A stretch of 27,711 nt of DNA from Erysipelotrichaceae bacterium (GCA_017561615.1 JAFZBT010000079.1:1-27711); one strand, 5' to 3'; counted from the stretch's first letter, positions 1-8,202 are shown. Notes: a model not told the origin generated them from the letters alone. Numbers and translations: made by a program.

Positions 1-1
1 A

Positions 2-901
2 ATGGATCGCATTGTAAACATCATTATCTGGGCAGTAATCGTAATCGTGATACTGGGCATACTGCTGAGCAACATCTGCATCGTCCCGCAGGGCAGCGCC
101 TGGGTCATTGAGACCCTGGGCAAGTACGCCGGGACCTGGGGAGCGGGCCTGCATCTGAAGGCGCCGTTTGTCTCCCGCATCGTCCGCAAGATCTCCCTTA
201 AGGAGCAGGTTGCGGACTTCGAGCCGCAGTCCGTCATCACCAAGGACAACGTCACGATGACCGTCGACTCGGTAGTCTTCTTCCAGGTAGTGGACCCCAA
301 GGCCCTGACCTATGGAGTAGAGAGACCGATCGCCGCCATTGAGAACCTGTCAAGCACGACGCTGAGGAACATCATCGGCACGATGACGCTGGATGAGACG
401 CTGACAGCGAGAGATCAGATCAACTCACAGACGATCAAGGTGCTGGACGAAGCCGCCAACAGATGGGGCGTGGACATCACCAGAGTAGAGGTGCAGAACA
501 TCACTCCGCCGCGCACCATTCAGGAAGCGATGGAGAAGCAGATGAAGGCCGAGAGAGAAAAGAGAGAGGCCATCCTGAAGGCCGAAGGTGAGAAGCAGTC
601 AGCGATCACCAGAGCCGAAGGTGAGAAGGAATCAGCGATCCTGAGAGCTGAAGCCGTCAAGGAACAGCGGATCAGGGAAGCTGAAGGCGAGGCCAAGGCC
701 GTCGAGAGAATGGCCCAGGCCAAGGCAGAGGCGATCAGACTGGTCAACAGCGCCCAGCCGTCAAGTCAGTATCTTTCACTGCGCTCCCTGGAGGCAGCGG
801 AGAAGATGGCTGACGGCAACGCCACCAAGATCATCGTTCCTTCCGATCTGCAGAATCTGGCCGCTACGGTCGCTGCCGTCACGGAAACAATAAAGAAGTA
901 A
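2..901 (+). CDS. SPFH/band 7 (stomatin/QmcA-like) membrane protein
   Basis: The 299-residue protein has one N-terminal membrane segment (about residues 5-27), then an SPFH/band 7 domain (about 30-190) with the family-typical PQGSAWVIETLGKY and ITPPRTIQEAMEKQMKAERE stretches. A charged Ala/Glu/Lys coiled coil follows (about 180-250), built partly of 11-residue repeats starting AEGEK. Proteins of this family form membrane-anchored oligomeric scaffolds in ordered membrane domains and often sit beside an NfeD gene, but the upstream neighbour lies outside the window. The ATG is at base 2, so its ribosome binding site cannot be seen. The length and the hydrophobic start fit a complete protein. A perfect hairpin terminator follows directly. 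The family assignment is secure; the cellular role is not. Confidence 0.9.
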   Translation: MDRIVNIIIWAVIVIVILGILLSNICIVPQGSAWVIETLGKYAGTWGAGLHLKAPFVSRIVRKISLKEQVADFEPQSVITKDNVTMTVDSVVFFQVVDPKALTYGVERPIAAIENLSSTTLRNIIGTMTLDETLTARDQINSQTIKVLDEAANRWGVDITRVEVQNITPPRTIQEAMEKQMKAEREKREAILKAEGEKQSAITRAEGEKESAILRAEAVKEQRIREAEGEAKAVERMAQAKAEAIRLVNSAQPSSQYLSLRSLEAAEKMADGNATKIIVPSDLQNLAATVAAVTETIKK

Positions 902-907
902 TCATGG

Positions 908-936
908 GAAGCCTGTCAGACGACAGGCTTCTTTAT
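908..936 (+). terminator. Rho-independent terminator of the SPFH gene
   Basis: A perfect 10-bp stem (908-917 with 922-931) has a 4-base loop and is followed by a short T-rich tail. It starts 7 bases after the stop codon. Confidence 0.85.
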
Positions 937-1024
937 TCAGCGACTTGAAAAAATGTTGTGGTAAAAAGGAAAAAGATATGTTTTAATAGTACTGCTGCAA
1001 TAGGAAAAAAGTCCTCTGTGATTA

Positions 1025-1053
1025 TTGACTAAGCACACTTCCTGTTATAAAAT
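1025..1053 (+). promoter_or_regulatory. Sigma-A-type promoter of yceD-rpmF
   Basis: TTGACT at 1025-1030 and TAAAAT at 1048-1053 are separated by 17 bases. The promoter lies just upstream of a strong ribosome binding site. It also covers an in-frame TTG at 1025, which argues against that codon being the start of the gene. Confidence 0.7.
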
Positions 1054-1081
1054 GGTAAGGCTGTACAAGGAGGTGTTGGGA

Positions 1082-1606
1082 ATGAGATATTCACGGACTG
1101 ATCTGTTACAGCTTAAGGGGGGTCACCTGTCGCTTGATGAAGATTTGACCTTTGAGGATGACATATCCTCACAGTTTCCCAGAATCAGGAGACTGAAGGG
1201 CATCAACGTCAAGGCGGAGGGTGACTATATATCCGAACAGCAGCGCCTCAATGTAAACTTCAGGATCAGCGGATCGGTGATCGTCGGCTGCGACGTGACC
1301 GGTGAAGACGTTGAAGTCCCAATCGATACTGAAGAAGAGGCTGTGTTCTCCTTCAGCAAGAATGAAGATGACATAACGATTGTACCGGCCAATGGCCAGT
1401 ACATCGAGCTGTTGCCGGAGATCTTCCGGGCCATCCTTCTGGACATTCCGACCAAGGTGGTAAAGCCGGGAAAGATCGATTACCCGAAGGGCGACGGCTG
1501 GGAAGTTGTCAGTGAAGAAGTTTACGAACAACAGAAGAAAAGCGTAGCGGATCCGCGGCTCGCCAAATTATTAGAATACATTCCGCAGGATGAACAGGAG
1601 GTGTGA
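1082..1606 (+). CDS. yceD: YceD family (DUF177) rRNA accumulation protein
   Basis: The product has 174 residues if translation starts at the ATG at 1082. That start has AAGGAGG at 1067-1073, 8 bases upstream. An in-frame TTG at 1025 lies inside the promoter and is rejected. The DUF177 signature is visible: a region around GCDVTGEDVEVPI with the conserved Cys, then a C-terminal DPRLAKL segment. The family is linked to accumulation of large-subunit rRNA in E. coli and plants, and is nearly always encoded directly before rpmF, as here, with a 3-base gap. Family and neighbour agree, so the assignment is firm although the biochemical role is poorly defined. Confidence 0.9.
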   Translation: MRYSRTDLLQLKGGHLSLDEDLTFEDDISSQFPRIRRLKGINVKAEGDYISEQQRLNVNFRISGSVIVGCDVTGEDVEVPIDTEEEAVFSFSKNEDDITIVPANGQYIELLPEIFRAILLDIPTKVVKPGKIDYPKGDGWEVVSEEVYEQQKKSVADPRLAKLLEYIPQDEQEV

Positions 1607-1609
1607 ACG

Positions 1610-1756
1610 ATGGCAGTTCAACAGAGAAGAGTTTCTAAGACACGTAAAAACAAGCGCAGAACACATTATAAGTTAGTTGCTCCTACAATGGTCAAATGTC
1701 CAAACTGTGGAGAGTATAAGTTGCCTCATCACGAATGTGAGTGCGGCGCCAAGTAA
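1610..1756 (+). CDS. rpmF: 50S ribosomal protein L32
   Basis: This is a 48-residue basic protein. It starts [19 protein letters not shown], typical of L32, with CAGGAGG just upstream inside the yceD end. A zinc-ribbon-like part follows: Cys30-x2-Cys33, nine residues, then Cys43-x-Cys45. Many L32 proteins instead have a second CxxC pair and about ten more C-terminal residues, so this one is short at the end and has an unusual CxC pair. It is co-transcribed with yceD and followed by two terminators. The protein joins the large ribosomal subunit. The assignment is firm from sequence and context. Confidence 0.95.
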   Translation: MAVQQRRVSKTRKNKRRTHYKLVAPTMVKCPNCGEYKLPHHECECGAK

Positions 1757-1774
1757 TAACTTGTAAGCTGATGG

Positions 1775-1797
1775 GAGATCCAAACGGATCTCTTTTT
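1775..1797 (+). terminator. First terminator after rpmF
   Basis: A 7-bp stem (1775-1781 with 1786-1792) with a 4-base loop is followed by five T residues. Confidence 0.8.
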
Positions 1798-1814
1798 CAT
1801 GAAGCAGTATCCCC

Positions 1815-1839
1815 AGCCGGCTGAAAGGCCGGTTTTTTT
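1815..1839 (+). terminator. Second terminator after rpmF
   Basis: A GC-rich stem (1815-1821 with 1828-1834, core CCGGC/GCCGG) is followed by an uninterrupted run of T to 1839. Together with the first hairpin it isolates the mraZ operon from rpmF transcription. Confidence 0.8.
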
Positions 1840-1891
1840 ATTCTGGCGAGAGAATTTTCTTCATTTTTGTACGATTTTTGCATTTTGCATA

Positions 1892-1922
1892 TTGACAGCA
1901 ATATCCCTAAAAGTGGTAGAAT
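1892..1922 (+). promoter_or_regulatory. Promoter of the mraZ (division/wall) operon
   Basis: TTGACA at 1892-1897 and TAGAAT at 1917-1922 are 19 bases apart. The -10 is extended (TGG directly before it), which can compensate for the long spacer. An AAAGTGG box overlaps the -10, consistent with repression by MraZ. Confidence 0.7.
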
Positions 1923-1967
1923 GGTGTTGCAAAAGGAATTAAAAGTGCAGAAAGTGTGGTAAAGTGT
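1910..1967 (+). promoter_or_regulatory. Putative MraZ operator (AAAGTG boxes)
   Basis: AAAGTG occurs four times: 1910-1915, 1942-1947, 1951-1956 and 1961-1966. The last three are spaced 9 and 10 bases apart and run to the mraZ start codon. In mycoplasmas MraZ binds AAAGTG(T/G) direct repeats with about this period upstream of its own gene. Autoregulation here is inferred from that similarity. Confidence 0.65.
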
Positions 1968-1968
1968 C

Positions 1969-2388
1969 ATGTTCATAGGTGAATATCATCACAGTTTGGA
2001 CGCAAAGAGCAGAGTTGCCTTACCTGCTAAGTTTCGTGGCGCTTTCGACAAGACCGCATATCTGACCAAAGGCATGGACGGGTGCATCTACATCTATACC
2101 GCCGAAGGATTTCAGAAGTACTTTGATTCCATCATCGCTCTCAATAAGAACAAGGCAGACATCCGTGAGTATCAGAGAGCGGTATTCTCAAGATCAATAG
2201 ACGCAGACCTGGATACCCAGGGCCGCATCCTCATCAACTCCCAGTTCGCCAAGATGGCCGGACTGACCAGGGAATGCGTATTCGTCGGTGTCGGCGATCA
2301 CATTGAACTCTGGAGTGAGGATGGCTGGGACAACTACATCAACAGCGTCACCGACGAGCAGCTGGAACAGATATCCGAGGAACTCTAA
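1969..2388 (+). CDS. mraZ: Transcriptional regulator MraZ
   Basis: The 139-residue protein has two tandem SpoVT/AbrB-type swapped-hairpin domains. The first carries HSLDAKSRVALPAKFR and the second DADLDTQGRILINSQFA, which are the family's two DxKxR / DxxGR motifs. MraZ forms ring oligomers and controls the division and wall cluster by binding repeats at its own promoter, and such repeats lie directly upstream. No good AGGAGG site precedes the ATG: the upstream 25 bases are occupied by the AAAGTG boxes. Translation may therefore be weak or MraZ-sensitive. The stop codon abuts the rsmH start (TAAATG), suggesting coupling. Confidence 0.96.
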   Translation: MFIGEYHHSLDAKSRVALPAKFRGAFDKTAYLTKGMDGCIYIYTAEGFQKYFDSIIALNKNKADIREYQRAVFSRSIDADLDTQGRILINSQFAKMAGLTRECVFVGVGDHIELWSEDGWDNYINSVTDEQLEQISEEL

Positions 2389-3327
2389 ATGGAGCACGTA
2401 TCGGTAATGCTGCAGCAGTGCCTTGATGCCCTTGCCATCAGGGAAGACGGCATCTATGTCGACGGCACGCTGGGCCGGGGCGGACACGCCTGTGCCATTG
2501 CCAGCCGGCTGACCGGCGGCAAGCTGTACTGCTTCGACCTTGACCGTCAGGCGATCGAGGAGTCAGAAGAAAAACTGGCGGCCACCGGCGCCGATTACGA
2601 ACTGATCTGCAGCAACTTCATCTTCATGAAGGATGAGCTGAACAAAAGGGGAGTAGAAGAAGTCGACGGCATTCTGCTGGATCTGGGGGTTTCCTCACCG
2701 CAGTTTGATGACCCGTCAAGAGGCTTCTCCTACCGCTATGATTCCCGCCTGGACATGCGGATGGATCAGAGTCAGACACTTGATGCCTGGCAGATCGTCA
2801 ACAACTACAGCTTTCAGGATCTGGTCAGGATCCTAAGGGAATACGGCGAAGAGAAATACGCCGTCAACATTGCCCGGAAGATCGAGCAAACCAGAGCAGA
2901 GAAACCGATCGATACGACCGGACAGCTGGTGGACATCATCCGCCAGGCCTTACCAGCCAGGGAGTTAAACAAAAAGGGCCATCCGGCCAAGCAGACATTT
3001 CAGGCATTACGCATTGAGGTCAACCATGAACTGGACAACCTCAGAGCCGTAATAGATCAGGGCCTGCAGCTTCTCAAGCCGCAGGGACGACTGGCGGTCA
3101 TCACCTTCCACTCGCTGGAGGACGAGATCGTCAAGAAGGCTTTCCGCGCCGCCTGCCAGAGTGAGCAGGTCGACAAGCGCATACCGCTGAAGGAAAGCGA
3201 GATAAGACAGGCTGAGTATCAGCTTGTAAACCGCAAGGTAATTACCGCCGATGAAAGGGAACTGGAAGAGAACCACCGTTCGCACAGTGCCAAGCTAAGG
3301 GTAATAGAAAGAAGGACACGCAGATGA
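2389..3327 (+). CDS. rsmH: 16S rRNA m4C1402 N4-methyltransferase RsmH (MraW)
   Basis: The 312-residue length fits the family. The SAM-binding loop is DGTLGRGGHA (about residues 25-34). It is followed by DLGVSSPQFDDPSRGFSYR, DMRMD, a helical insertion, ALRIEVNHEL and FHSLEDEIVK, all RsmH hallmarks. The enzyme methylates N4 of C1402 in the ribosomal P site. It starts directly after mraZ and its stop overlaps the ftsL start (ATGA), so the genes are translationally linked. Confidence 0.96.
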   Translation: MEHVSVMLQQCLDALAIREDGIYVDGTLGRGGHACAIASRLTGGKLYCFDLDRQAIEESEEKLAATGADYELICSNFIFMKDELNKRGVEEVDGILLDLGVSSPQFDDPSRGFSYRYDSRLDMRMDQSQTLDAWQIVNNYSFQDLVRILREYGEEKYAVNIARKIEQTRAEKPIDTTGQLVDIIRQALPARELNKKGHPAKQTFQALRIEVNHELDNLRAVIDQGLQLLKPQGRLAVITFHSLEDEIVKKAFRAACQSEQVDKRIPLKESEIRQAEYQLVNRKVITADERELEENHRSHSAKLRVIERRTRR

Positions 3328-3611
3328 AGAAGAAGAGATTACTTTCAACTTTTGTTACCATCGTAATTGTGGCGTTTTTCGTGTCTCTCTTTGCCTTCTT
3401 AAGCACCAGCATCGTGCTGAAGTCCTACAACGTCTCCCTGATGGCGGAAAAGAAGCAGATGGAAGCCAGGATCAGCAACGTCCAGGCTGAGATCGATACT
3501 CTGGAGACCCAGATCGCCGATCTGCAGGACCGCAACCGCGTTCTGAGCATGATTGATGATCAGATGCAGAGCGTCAAGGTTTCCAATGTCGTAGACCTGA
3601 CCGGTAACTGA
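3324..3611 (+). CDS. ftsL: Cell division protein FtsL-like
   Basis: The 95-residue protein has a short basic cytoplasmic tail, one membrane segment (about residues 8-32), and an extracytoplasmic coiled coil (about 38-75) rich in Glu/Gln/Leu heptads. Sequence conservation in FtsL is always low. The call rests on size, topology and position between rsmH and a division PBP, as in streptococci. FtsL bridges the FtsQ/DivIB-FtsB complex and the septal FtsW-PBP synthase. It overlaps rsmH by 4 bases and ends 2 bases before pbp2x. Confidence 0.85.
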   Translation: MKKKRLLSTFVTIVIVAFFVSLFAFLSTSIVLKSYNVSLMAEKKQMEARISNVQAEIDTLETQIADLQDRNRVLSMIDDQMQSVKVSNVVDLTGN

Positions 3612-3613
3612 AG

Positions 3614-5812
3614 ATGAAAAAGTCAAATAACATAAAGATTTCCCTCCTCTCATGTGTTATTTTTGTCGCAGGGGCATTGCTGCTGAGTAATGTCCTTTTG
3701 CTTGACATAAAAGGGAAGAATCTTCTTGCTGACGTCGACTTCCGTCAGGCAGAAGGCGTTTCGATCGTCGACAGGACGCTGAGAGCGGAAAGAGGAGACA
3801 TCAGGGATTCCGGCGGAAACCTGATTGCCATGGACAAGAGAGTATACAAGATCATTTTCATCCTGTCCTCAACTCACAGAAAGACCGTCGTTGATGATGA
3901 GGGAAAGAAGCATGTCGTTGACGATTATGTCAAGGATCCCCAGGCAACAGCCCGCAGCATTGCCGAAATACTGAATGCTGATGAAGATTACATTCTTTAC
4001 CGGCTGACGATGGACCGCTATCAGGTGGAGATCGGCACGGCCGGTTCAAACATCGATTCCGATACCAAGAAGCAGATCGATGATCTGGGCTTACCGGGAA
4101 TAACATGGGAAAGCAGTACCCGTCGCTATTATCCGATGGGATGCTTTGCCTCGCATCTTATCGGTTATGTCAACAATAACGCTCCGGAAAGCAACGGCGG
4201 CATGACCGGTCTTTCCGGTGTGGAGAAGATCCTCAATGAACAGCTTTCCGGTACAGACGGCCATCAGCAGTACTACAGCGACGTCAACAATAACATGGTG
4301 TCCGGCGGTGAACTGGAGAAGACGGCTGCCACAGACGGCTATGACGTGACCCTTACGCTCAACAATAACATCCAGCGCGATCTTGATGAAATGCTTCAGA
4401 ATATCATGGACATTGACAAGGATGTCGATAAGGCCTGGGCAATTGTGATGGATGCCCGGACCGGAGCTCTTTACGGCTACGATTCCTGTCCGACTTTCGA
4501 TCCCAACACCATGGAAGTAACTGACTATAACGATTACTGCGCATCGCTTCCCTATGAACCGGGGTCGACGATGAAATCAATAACCTATGCTGCTGCCATT
4601 GACCTTGGCGGCTTCAACAAGGACGCTCAGTTCAACTCCAACAACTATTATGTCGGTACCGACGGTAACGGTAACCTGAAGAGAGTCGACCGAAGCAAGT
4701 CCTCTCTGGTCATACATAACAGCAGTAACGGTCAGTACGGAATGGTCACCTTCGAAAGAGCGTACATCAATTCCTACAACGTCGGTACGGTAACTCTGCT
4801 TGAGGAGCAGATCGGCAAGAAGAACTGGGAACACTACGTGGATGCCTTCGGTTTCTTCAAGCCCGTCAATGTATACGGCATTTCCGAAGGAGGCAGCTAT
4901 GGCCTGCACGACTTCTCCAATGTCTTCTCCCTTGCCTGTTCCACCTTCAGTTCCGGCATGAGCTGCAATGCCCTGCAGCTGATGCAGGCCTACTCAGCCT
5001 TCTGCAACGAGGGAACGATGGTGAAGCCTTACATCATTCAGTCAATTACCGATCCGCTGACCGGCGAAGTGATCTACGAAGGCGGCCGGGAAGAAGTGGG
5101 AACGCCCATCAAGGCATCGACAGCCCGACAGATGCAGGAACTGATGTATCAGGTCTGCCATTCCGGCTATCACGGCGCTGCTCACAGTCTGGAGATTCCG
5201 GGAATCACTATCGGCTGCAAGACCGGTACGGCGCCGGTTATCAATGAAAACGGTGTTTATTCATATGACGATGTCATTCACTCGGTCATGATATCCATTC
5301 CGGCACAGAATCCGCAGATTCTTGTCTATGTGGCTTATCAGGATTCCTACCGTTCACAGCGCAACTTCAAGTTTGTCAGAACGCTGTTGCAGAAGTGCAT
5401 AACGGAACTGAATCTGATGGGCAGTCAGGATGACGCCTCCAAGACAGAAAAGAAAGAGATCTTCGTAATGGAGAATCTGAGAAATCATACTCTTAATTAC
5501 GCAAGAAATGTTCTGAAAGACAGTGATGTCGAGATCATTACTCTCGGAAATGGTGATTCCGTGATCCGTCAGTATCCCATCGAAGACAGCCGCATCATCA
5601 GCGGACAGAGGATACTTCTGCTGACCTCGCTTGAAGGAATCGTGATGCCGGACATGACCGGCTGGAGCCGAAGTGAGGTAATGGCATTCTGGGACCTCAC
5701 CGGGATCGGAATCAAGACGGAGGGATACGGCTTCGTTACTTCGCAGTCGGTGGCTCCGGGCGAGCGGATAGATAAATCGATAATCATTAATCTCAAACTG
5801 GAAGAACATTAA
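3614..5812 (+). CDS. pbpX: Septal class B penicillin-binding protein with PASTA domains (PBP2x-like)
   Basis: The 732-residue protein has an N-terminal membrane anchor (about residues 8-30) and a dimerisation domain (about 45-230). The transpeptidase domain contains the SxxK motif Ser318-Thr-Met-Lys321, SxN as Ser387-Tyr-Asn389, and KTGT at 536-539. Two C-terminal PASTA-type modules follow: a divergent one at about 615-672 and a clearer one from residue 674 to the end. This is the septal peptidoglycan transpeptidase and beta-lactam target; PASTA modules in this class help bind nascent wall or partner proteins. It sits where streptococci carry pbp2x, between ftsL and mraY. No strong ribosome binding site precedes the ATG, so coupling to ftsL is likely. 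A terminator follows. Confidence 0.93.
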   Translation: MKKSNNIKISLLSCVIFVAGALLLSNVLLLDIKGKNLLADVDFRQAEGVSIVDRTLRAERGDIRDSGGNLIAMDKRVYKIIFILSSTHRKTVVDDEGKKHVVDDYVKDPQATARSIAEILNADEDYILYRLTMDRYQVEIGTAGSNIDSDTKKQIDDLGLPGITWESSTRRYYPMGCFASHLIGYVNNNAPESNGGMTGLSGVEKILNEQLSGTDGHQQYYSDVNNNMVSGGELEKTAATDGYDVTLTLNNNIQRDLDEMLQNIMDIDKDVDKAWAIVMDARTGALYGYDSCPTFDPNTMEVTDYNDYCASLPYEPGSTMKSITYAAAIDLGGFNKDAQFNSNNYYVGTDGNGNLKRVDRSKSSLVIHNSSNGQYGMVTFERAYINSYNVGTVTLLEEQIGKKNWEHYVDAFGFFKPVNVYGISEGGSYGLHDFSNVFSLACSTFSSGMSCNALQLMQAYSAFCNEGTMVKPYIIQSITDPLTGEVIYEGGREEVGTPIKASTARQMQELMYQVCHSGYHGAAHSLEIPGITIGCKTGTAPVINENGVYSYDDVIHSVMISIPAQNPQILVYVAYQDSYRSQRNFKFVRTLLQKCITELNLMGSQDDASKTEKKEIFVMENLRNHTLNYARNVLKDSDVEIITLGNGDSVIRQYPIEDSRIISGQRILLLTSLEGIVMPDMTGWSRSEVMAFWDLTGIGIKTEGYGFVTSQSVAPGERIDKSIIINLKLEEH

Positions 5813-5837
5813 CAGGTCTGATTCAGACCTGTTTTTC
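5811..5837 (+). terminator. Terminator after pbp2x
   Basis: An 8-bp perfect stem (5813-5820 with 5824-5831) with a 3-base loop is followed by TTTTT. A promoter for mraY comes directly after it. Confidence 0.8.
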
Positions 5838-5841
5838 TTGG

Positions 5842-5870
5842 TTGTTTAAATCGGATGGTCAGTGTATAAT
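5842..5870 (+). promoter_or_regulatory. Promoter of mraY-murD and downstream genes
   Basis: TTGTTT at 5842-5847 and a perfect TATAAT at 5865-5870 are 17 bases apart. An in-frame GTG at 5862 overlaps this -10 and is therefore not the mraY start. Confidence 0.7.
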
Positions 5871-5894
5871 AAAAACTGCTGTGGAGGTTTTAAT

Positions 5895-6860
5895 ATGGGA
5901 ACACGCATGATCCTCGCATTCGGAATCGGCCTGATATCAGCACTGCTGCTGTATCCGGTAGCCATTCCGATCCTGCATAAACTCAAGTTCGGACAGACGA
6001 TCTATGAACTGGGGCCCAAGAGTCACCAGGTAAAGGCCGGTACGCCGCCGATGGGCGGAGTGGTGTTCATCATCACCAGCCTGCTGGCTTCATTGATCGT
6101 TCAGCCAAAGGCGTTCGGCGACATGCATCTGCTGATCGTGGTGCTGGCTTTCATCGGCTACGGACTGATCGGCTTCGTCGATGATTTCATCATCGTCGTC
6201 AAGCATCAGCACGAGGGTCTGACACCGAGGATGAAGTTTCTGATGCAGTCAGTTCTGGCTGTGGTCTTCTTTCTTCTGTACCGCAATCTCAACGACAATA
6301 CCGTCGTGATTCCCTTCCTGCACAGACAGATCGATCTTGGCTGGTTCTATGTGGTCGTCGTATTCATCATGTTCACCGGTGAATCCAACGCCGTCAACCT
6401 GTCGGATGGCCTGGACGGCCTGTGCGCCGGCCTGGTGATCCTGGCCCTGATCCCCTTTGTCTATTTCTGTTTCCGCGCCGGCCTCGACAGCGTTGCCATC
6501 TTCCTGTGCGGAGTGATCGGCTCACTGGTCGGCTATCTGCGCTATAACATCCATCCCGCCCAGATCTTCATGGGCGATACCGGATCGCTGGCTCTCGGCG
6601 GCCTGCTGGCTGCCGTAGCCATGGTTACCAAGGAAGAGATCGCCCTGATCCTGATCGGCGGCGTCTTCGTGGTTGAAGTGCTCAGCGTCATGCTTCAGGT
6701 AGCGTCCTTCCAGCTGACCGGCAAGCGCATCTTCCGCATGAGCCCCCTGCATCATCACTTTGAACTGGGCGGCTGGCCGGAGACCAAGGTGGTCCACGTA
6801 TTCTGGGCTGCCGGTGCCGTTCTCTGCATTCTGGGACTTGTAATGGGAGCGTGCATGTAA
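5895..6860 (+). CDS. mraY: Phospho-MurNAc-pentapeptide transferase
   Basis: The product has 321 residues from the ATG at 5895, which has GGAGG at 5883-5887. It is a multispanning membrane protein with the MraY signatures: Asp96-Asp97 in GFVDDF, NAVNLSDGLDGL from residue 165, FMGDTGS with Asp228, and the HHHFE segment starting at His286. It transfers phospho-MurNAc-pentapeptide from UDP to undecaprenyl phosphate, making lipid I at the inner membrane face. The murD start overlaps the mraY stop by one base (TAATG). Confidence 0.97.
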   Translation: MGTRMILAFGIGLISALLLYPVAIPILHKLKFGQTIYELGPKSHQVKAGTPPMGGVVFIITSLLASLIVQPKAFGDMHLLIVVLAFIGYGLIGFVDDFIIVVKHQHEGLTPRMKFLMQSVLAVVFFLLYRNLNDNTVVIPFLHRQIDLGWFYVVVVFIMFTGESNAVNLSDGLDGLCAGLVILALIPFVYFCFRAGLDSVAIFLCGVIGSLVGYLRYNIHPAQIFMGDTGSLALGGLLAAVAMVTKEEIALILIGGVFVVEVLSVMLQVASFQLTGKRIFRMSPLHHHFELGGWPETKVVHVFWAAGAVLCILGLVMGACM

Positions 6861-8170
6861 TGAAAAAAGTATTAGTTGTCGGCGCCGCCAAGAGCGGCCT
6901 GGCCGCCATGAGATTTCTGCATAAGAACGGCTATGATGTCTATCTGACAGACGCCAAGGTGCTGGCCAACCGTGATGAACTGATTTCCGAAGGGATCAAG
7001 GTTTATGACGGCGGTCATCCGGATCTGCTGAAGGAGATCGATTTCGCCTTCGTGGTAAAGAATCCGGGCATCAGATATACCATGCCTCTGATCGCTCACT
7101 TTGTTGAGAAGAAGATACCCATTTACAACGAGATCGAGGTAGGTCTCTCCCATCAGCCTCAGCACCGTTATGTTGCCATTACCGGCACCAACGGCAAGAC
7201 GACGACCACGACGATGTGTGAGTCGCTTCTGAAGACCCTGAATCCCGAAAACGTCGCCTGCGGCAACATCGGCTATCCGGTCTGCGATGCCCTGCTGAAC
7301 GTCGAGGACGGCCGTTCACTGGATCTGGCCATTGAGATCGGCGCCTTCCAGCTGCTGGGTGTTGAGACCTTCAAGCCGCATGTCTCCGTCATAACCAACC
7401 TTTCCGAAGACCATATCGATTTCTTCGGAACCCTGGACAGGTACTATTCGGTCAAGACAAAGATCTATCAGCTTCAGGATGAGAATGACTACTTCCTGCG
7501 CAACATCGACGATGAAGCCGTCATGAAGTACGCTCAGAACATCCCCTGTCAGGTCATTGACTTCTCGCTGAAGAGAACGGACTGCGATGTTTACCGCAAG
7601 AATAACCGCATCTACTTCCATGATGTGGAACTTGTCGATCTGGACCGCTTCCAGCTGGTTGGCGAGCATAACGTTCAGAACTGCATGATCGCTTCGGCGA
7701 TGTGCTATCTGATGGGCGTCAGCCCCGAAAGCATCCATGAGGTCATGGCCAACTTCAAGGGCGTCCCTCACCGCATTGAGTACATCCGGGAACTGAACGG
7801 CGTAAAGTACTACAACGATTCCAAGGGAACCAATGTCGATTCAACGATCGTGGCTCTCAAGGCCTTCAGCCAGCCGGTCCACCTTCTGGTCGGCGGTTAT
7901 GACAAGAAAGTCGGCTTCGATGACCTGATCCCCTATCTGGGCAACGTCAAGTGCATGTATGCCTTCGGACAGACCAAGCACATGTTTGAAAAGATCTTCG
8001 GCAATGTCCGGATCTTCGAGAACATGCATGAAGCTCTGGACGCGGCTCACCAGAGCGCTCAGCCCGGTGAAGTCGTACTGCTGTCGCCGGTGTGCGCAAG
8101 CTGGGACCAGTATCCCAACTTCGAAGTCCGCGGTGATGAATTCAGAGACATCGTCAATGCCTATGAATAG
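6860..8170 (+). CDS. murD: UDP-N-acetylmuramoyl-L-alanine--D-glutamate ligase
   Basis: The product has 436 residues from the ATG at 6860. An in-frame GTG at 6851 is rejected because GGGAG at 6845-6849 is placed correctly only for the ATG. The N-terminal Rossmann-like part begins VLVVGAAKSGLA. The Mur ligase ATP loop is GTNGKTTTT (residues 109-117). The Lys expected to be carbamylated lies in YYSVK. The C-terminal ligase domain ends with ASWDQYPNFEVRGDEF, typical for MurD. It adds D-Glu to UDP-MurNAc-L-Ala in the cytoplasm. Unlike in many Firmicutes, murE, ftsW and murG do not surround it here; the next gene is comN-like. Confidence 0.96.
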   Translation: MKKVLVVGAAKSGLAAMRFLHKNGYDVYLTDAKVLANRDELISEGIKVYDGGHPDLLKEIDFAFVVKNPGIRYTMPLIAHFVEKKIPIYNEIEVGLSHQPQHRYVAITGTNGKTTTTTMCESLLKTLNPENVACGNIGYPVCDALLNVEDGRSLDLAIEIGAFQLLGVETFKPHVSVITNLSEDHIDFFGTLDRYYSVKTKIYQLQDENDYFLRNIDDEAVMKYAQNIPCQVIDFSLKRTDCDVYRKNNRIYFHDVELVDLDRFQLVGEHNVQNCMIASAMCYLMGVSPESIHEVMANFKGVPHRIEYIRELNGVKYYNDSKGTNVDSTIVALKAFSQPVHLLVGGYDKKVGFDDLIPYLGNVKCMYAFGQTKHMFEKIFGNVRIFENMHEALDAAHQSAQPGEVVLLSPVCASWDQYPNFEVRGDEFRDIVNAYE

Positions 8171-8202
8171 TAGCGCATTGATAACGGAAAGGAAGAGAAA
8201 AG

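Noticed and set aside
1025..1081. Longer N-terminus for YceD from the TTG at 1025
   Set aside because: It overlaps the promoter -35, and the strong AAGGAGG site serves the ATG at 1082.
5862..5894. Longer MraY from the GTG at 5862
   Set aside because: The codon overlaps the TATAAT promoter element; GGAGG fits the ATG at 5895.
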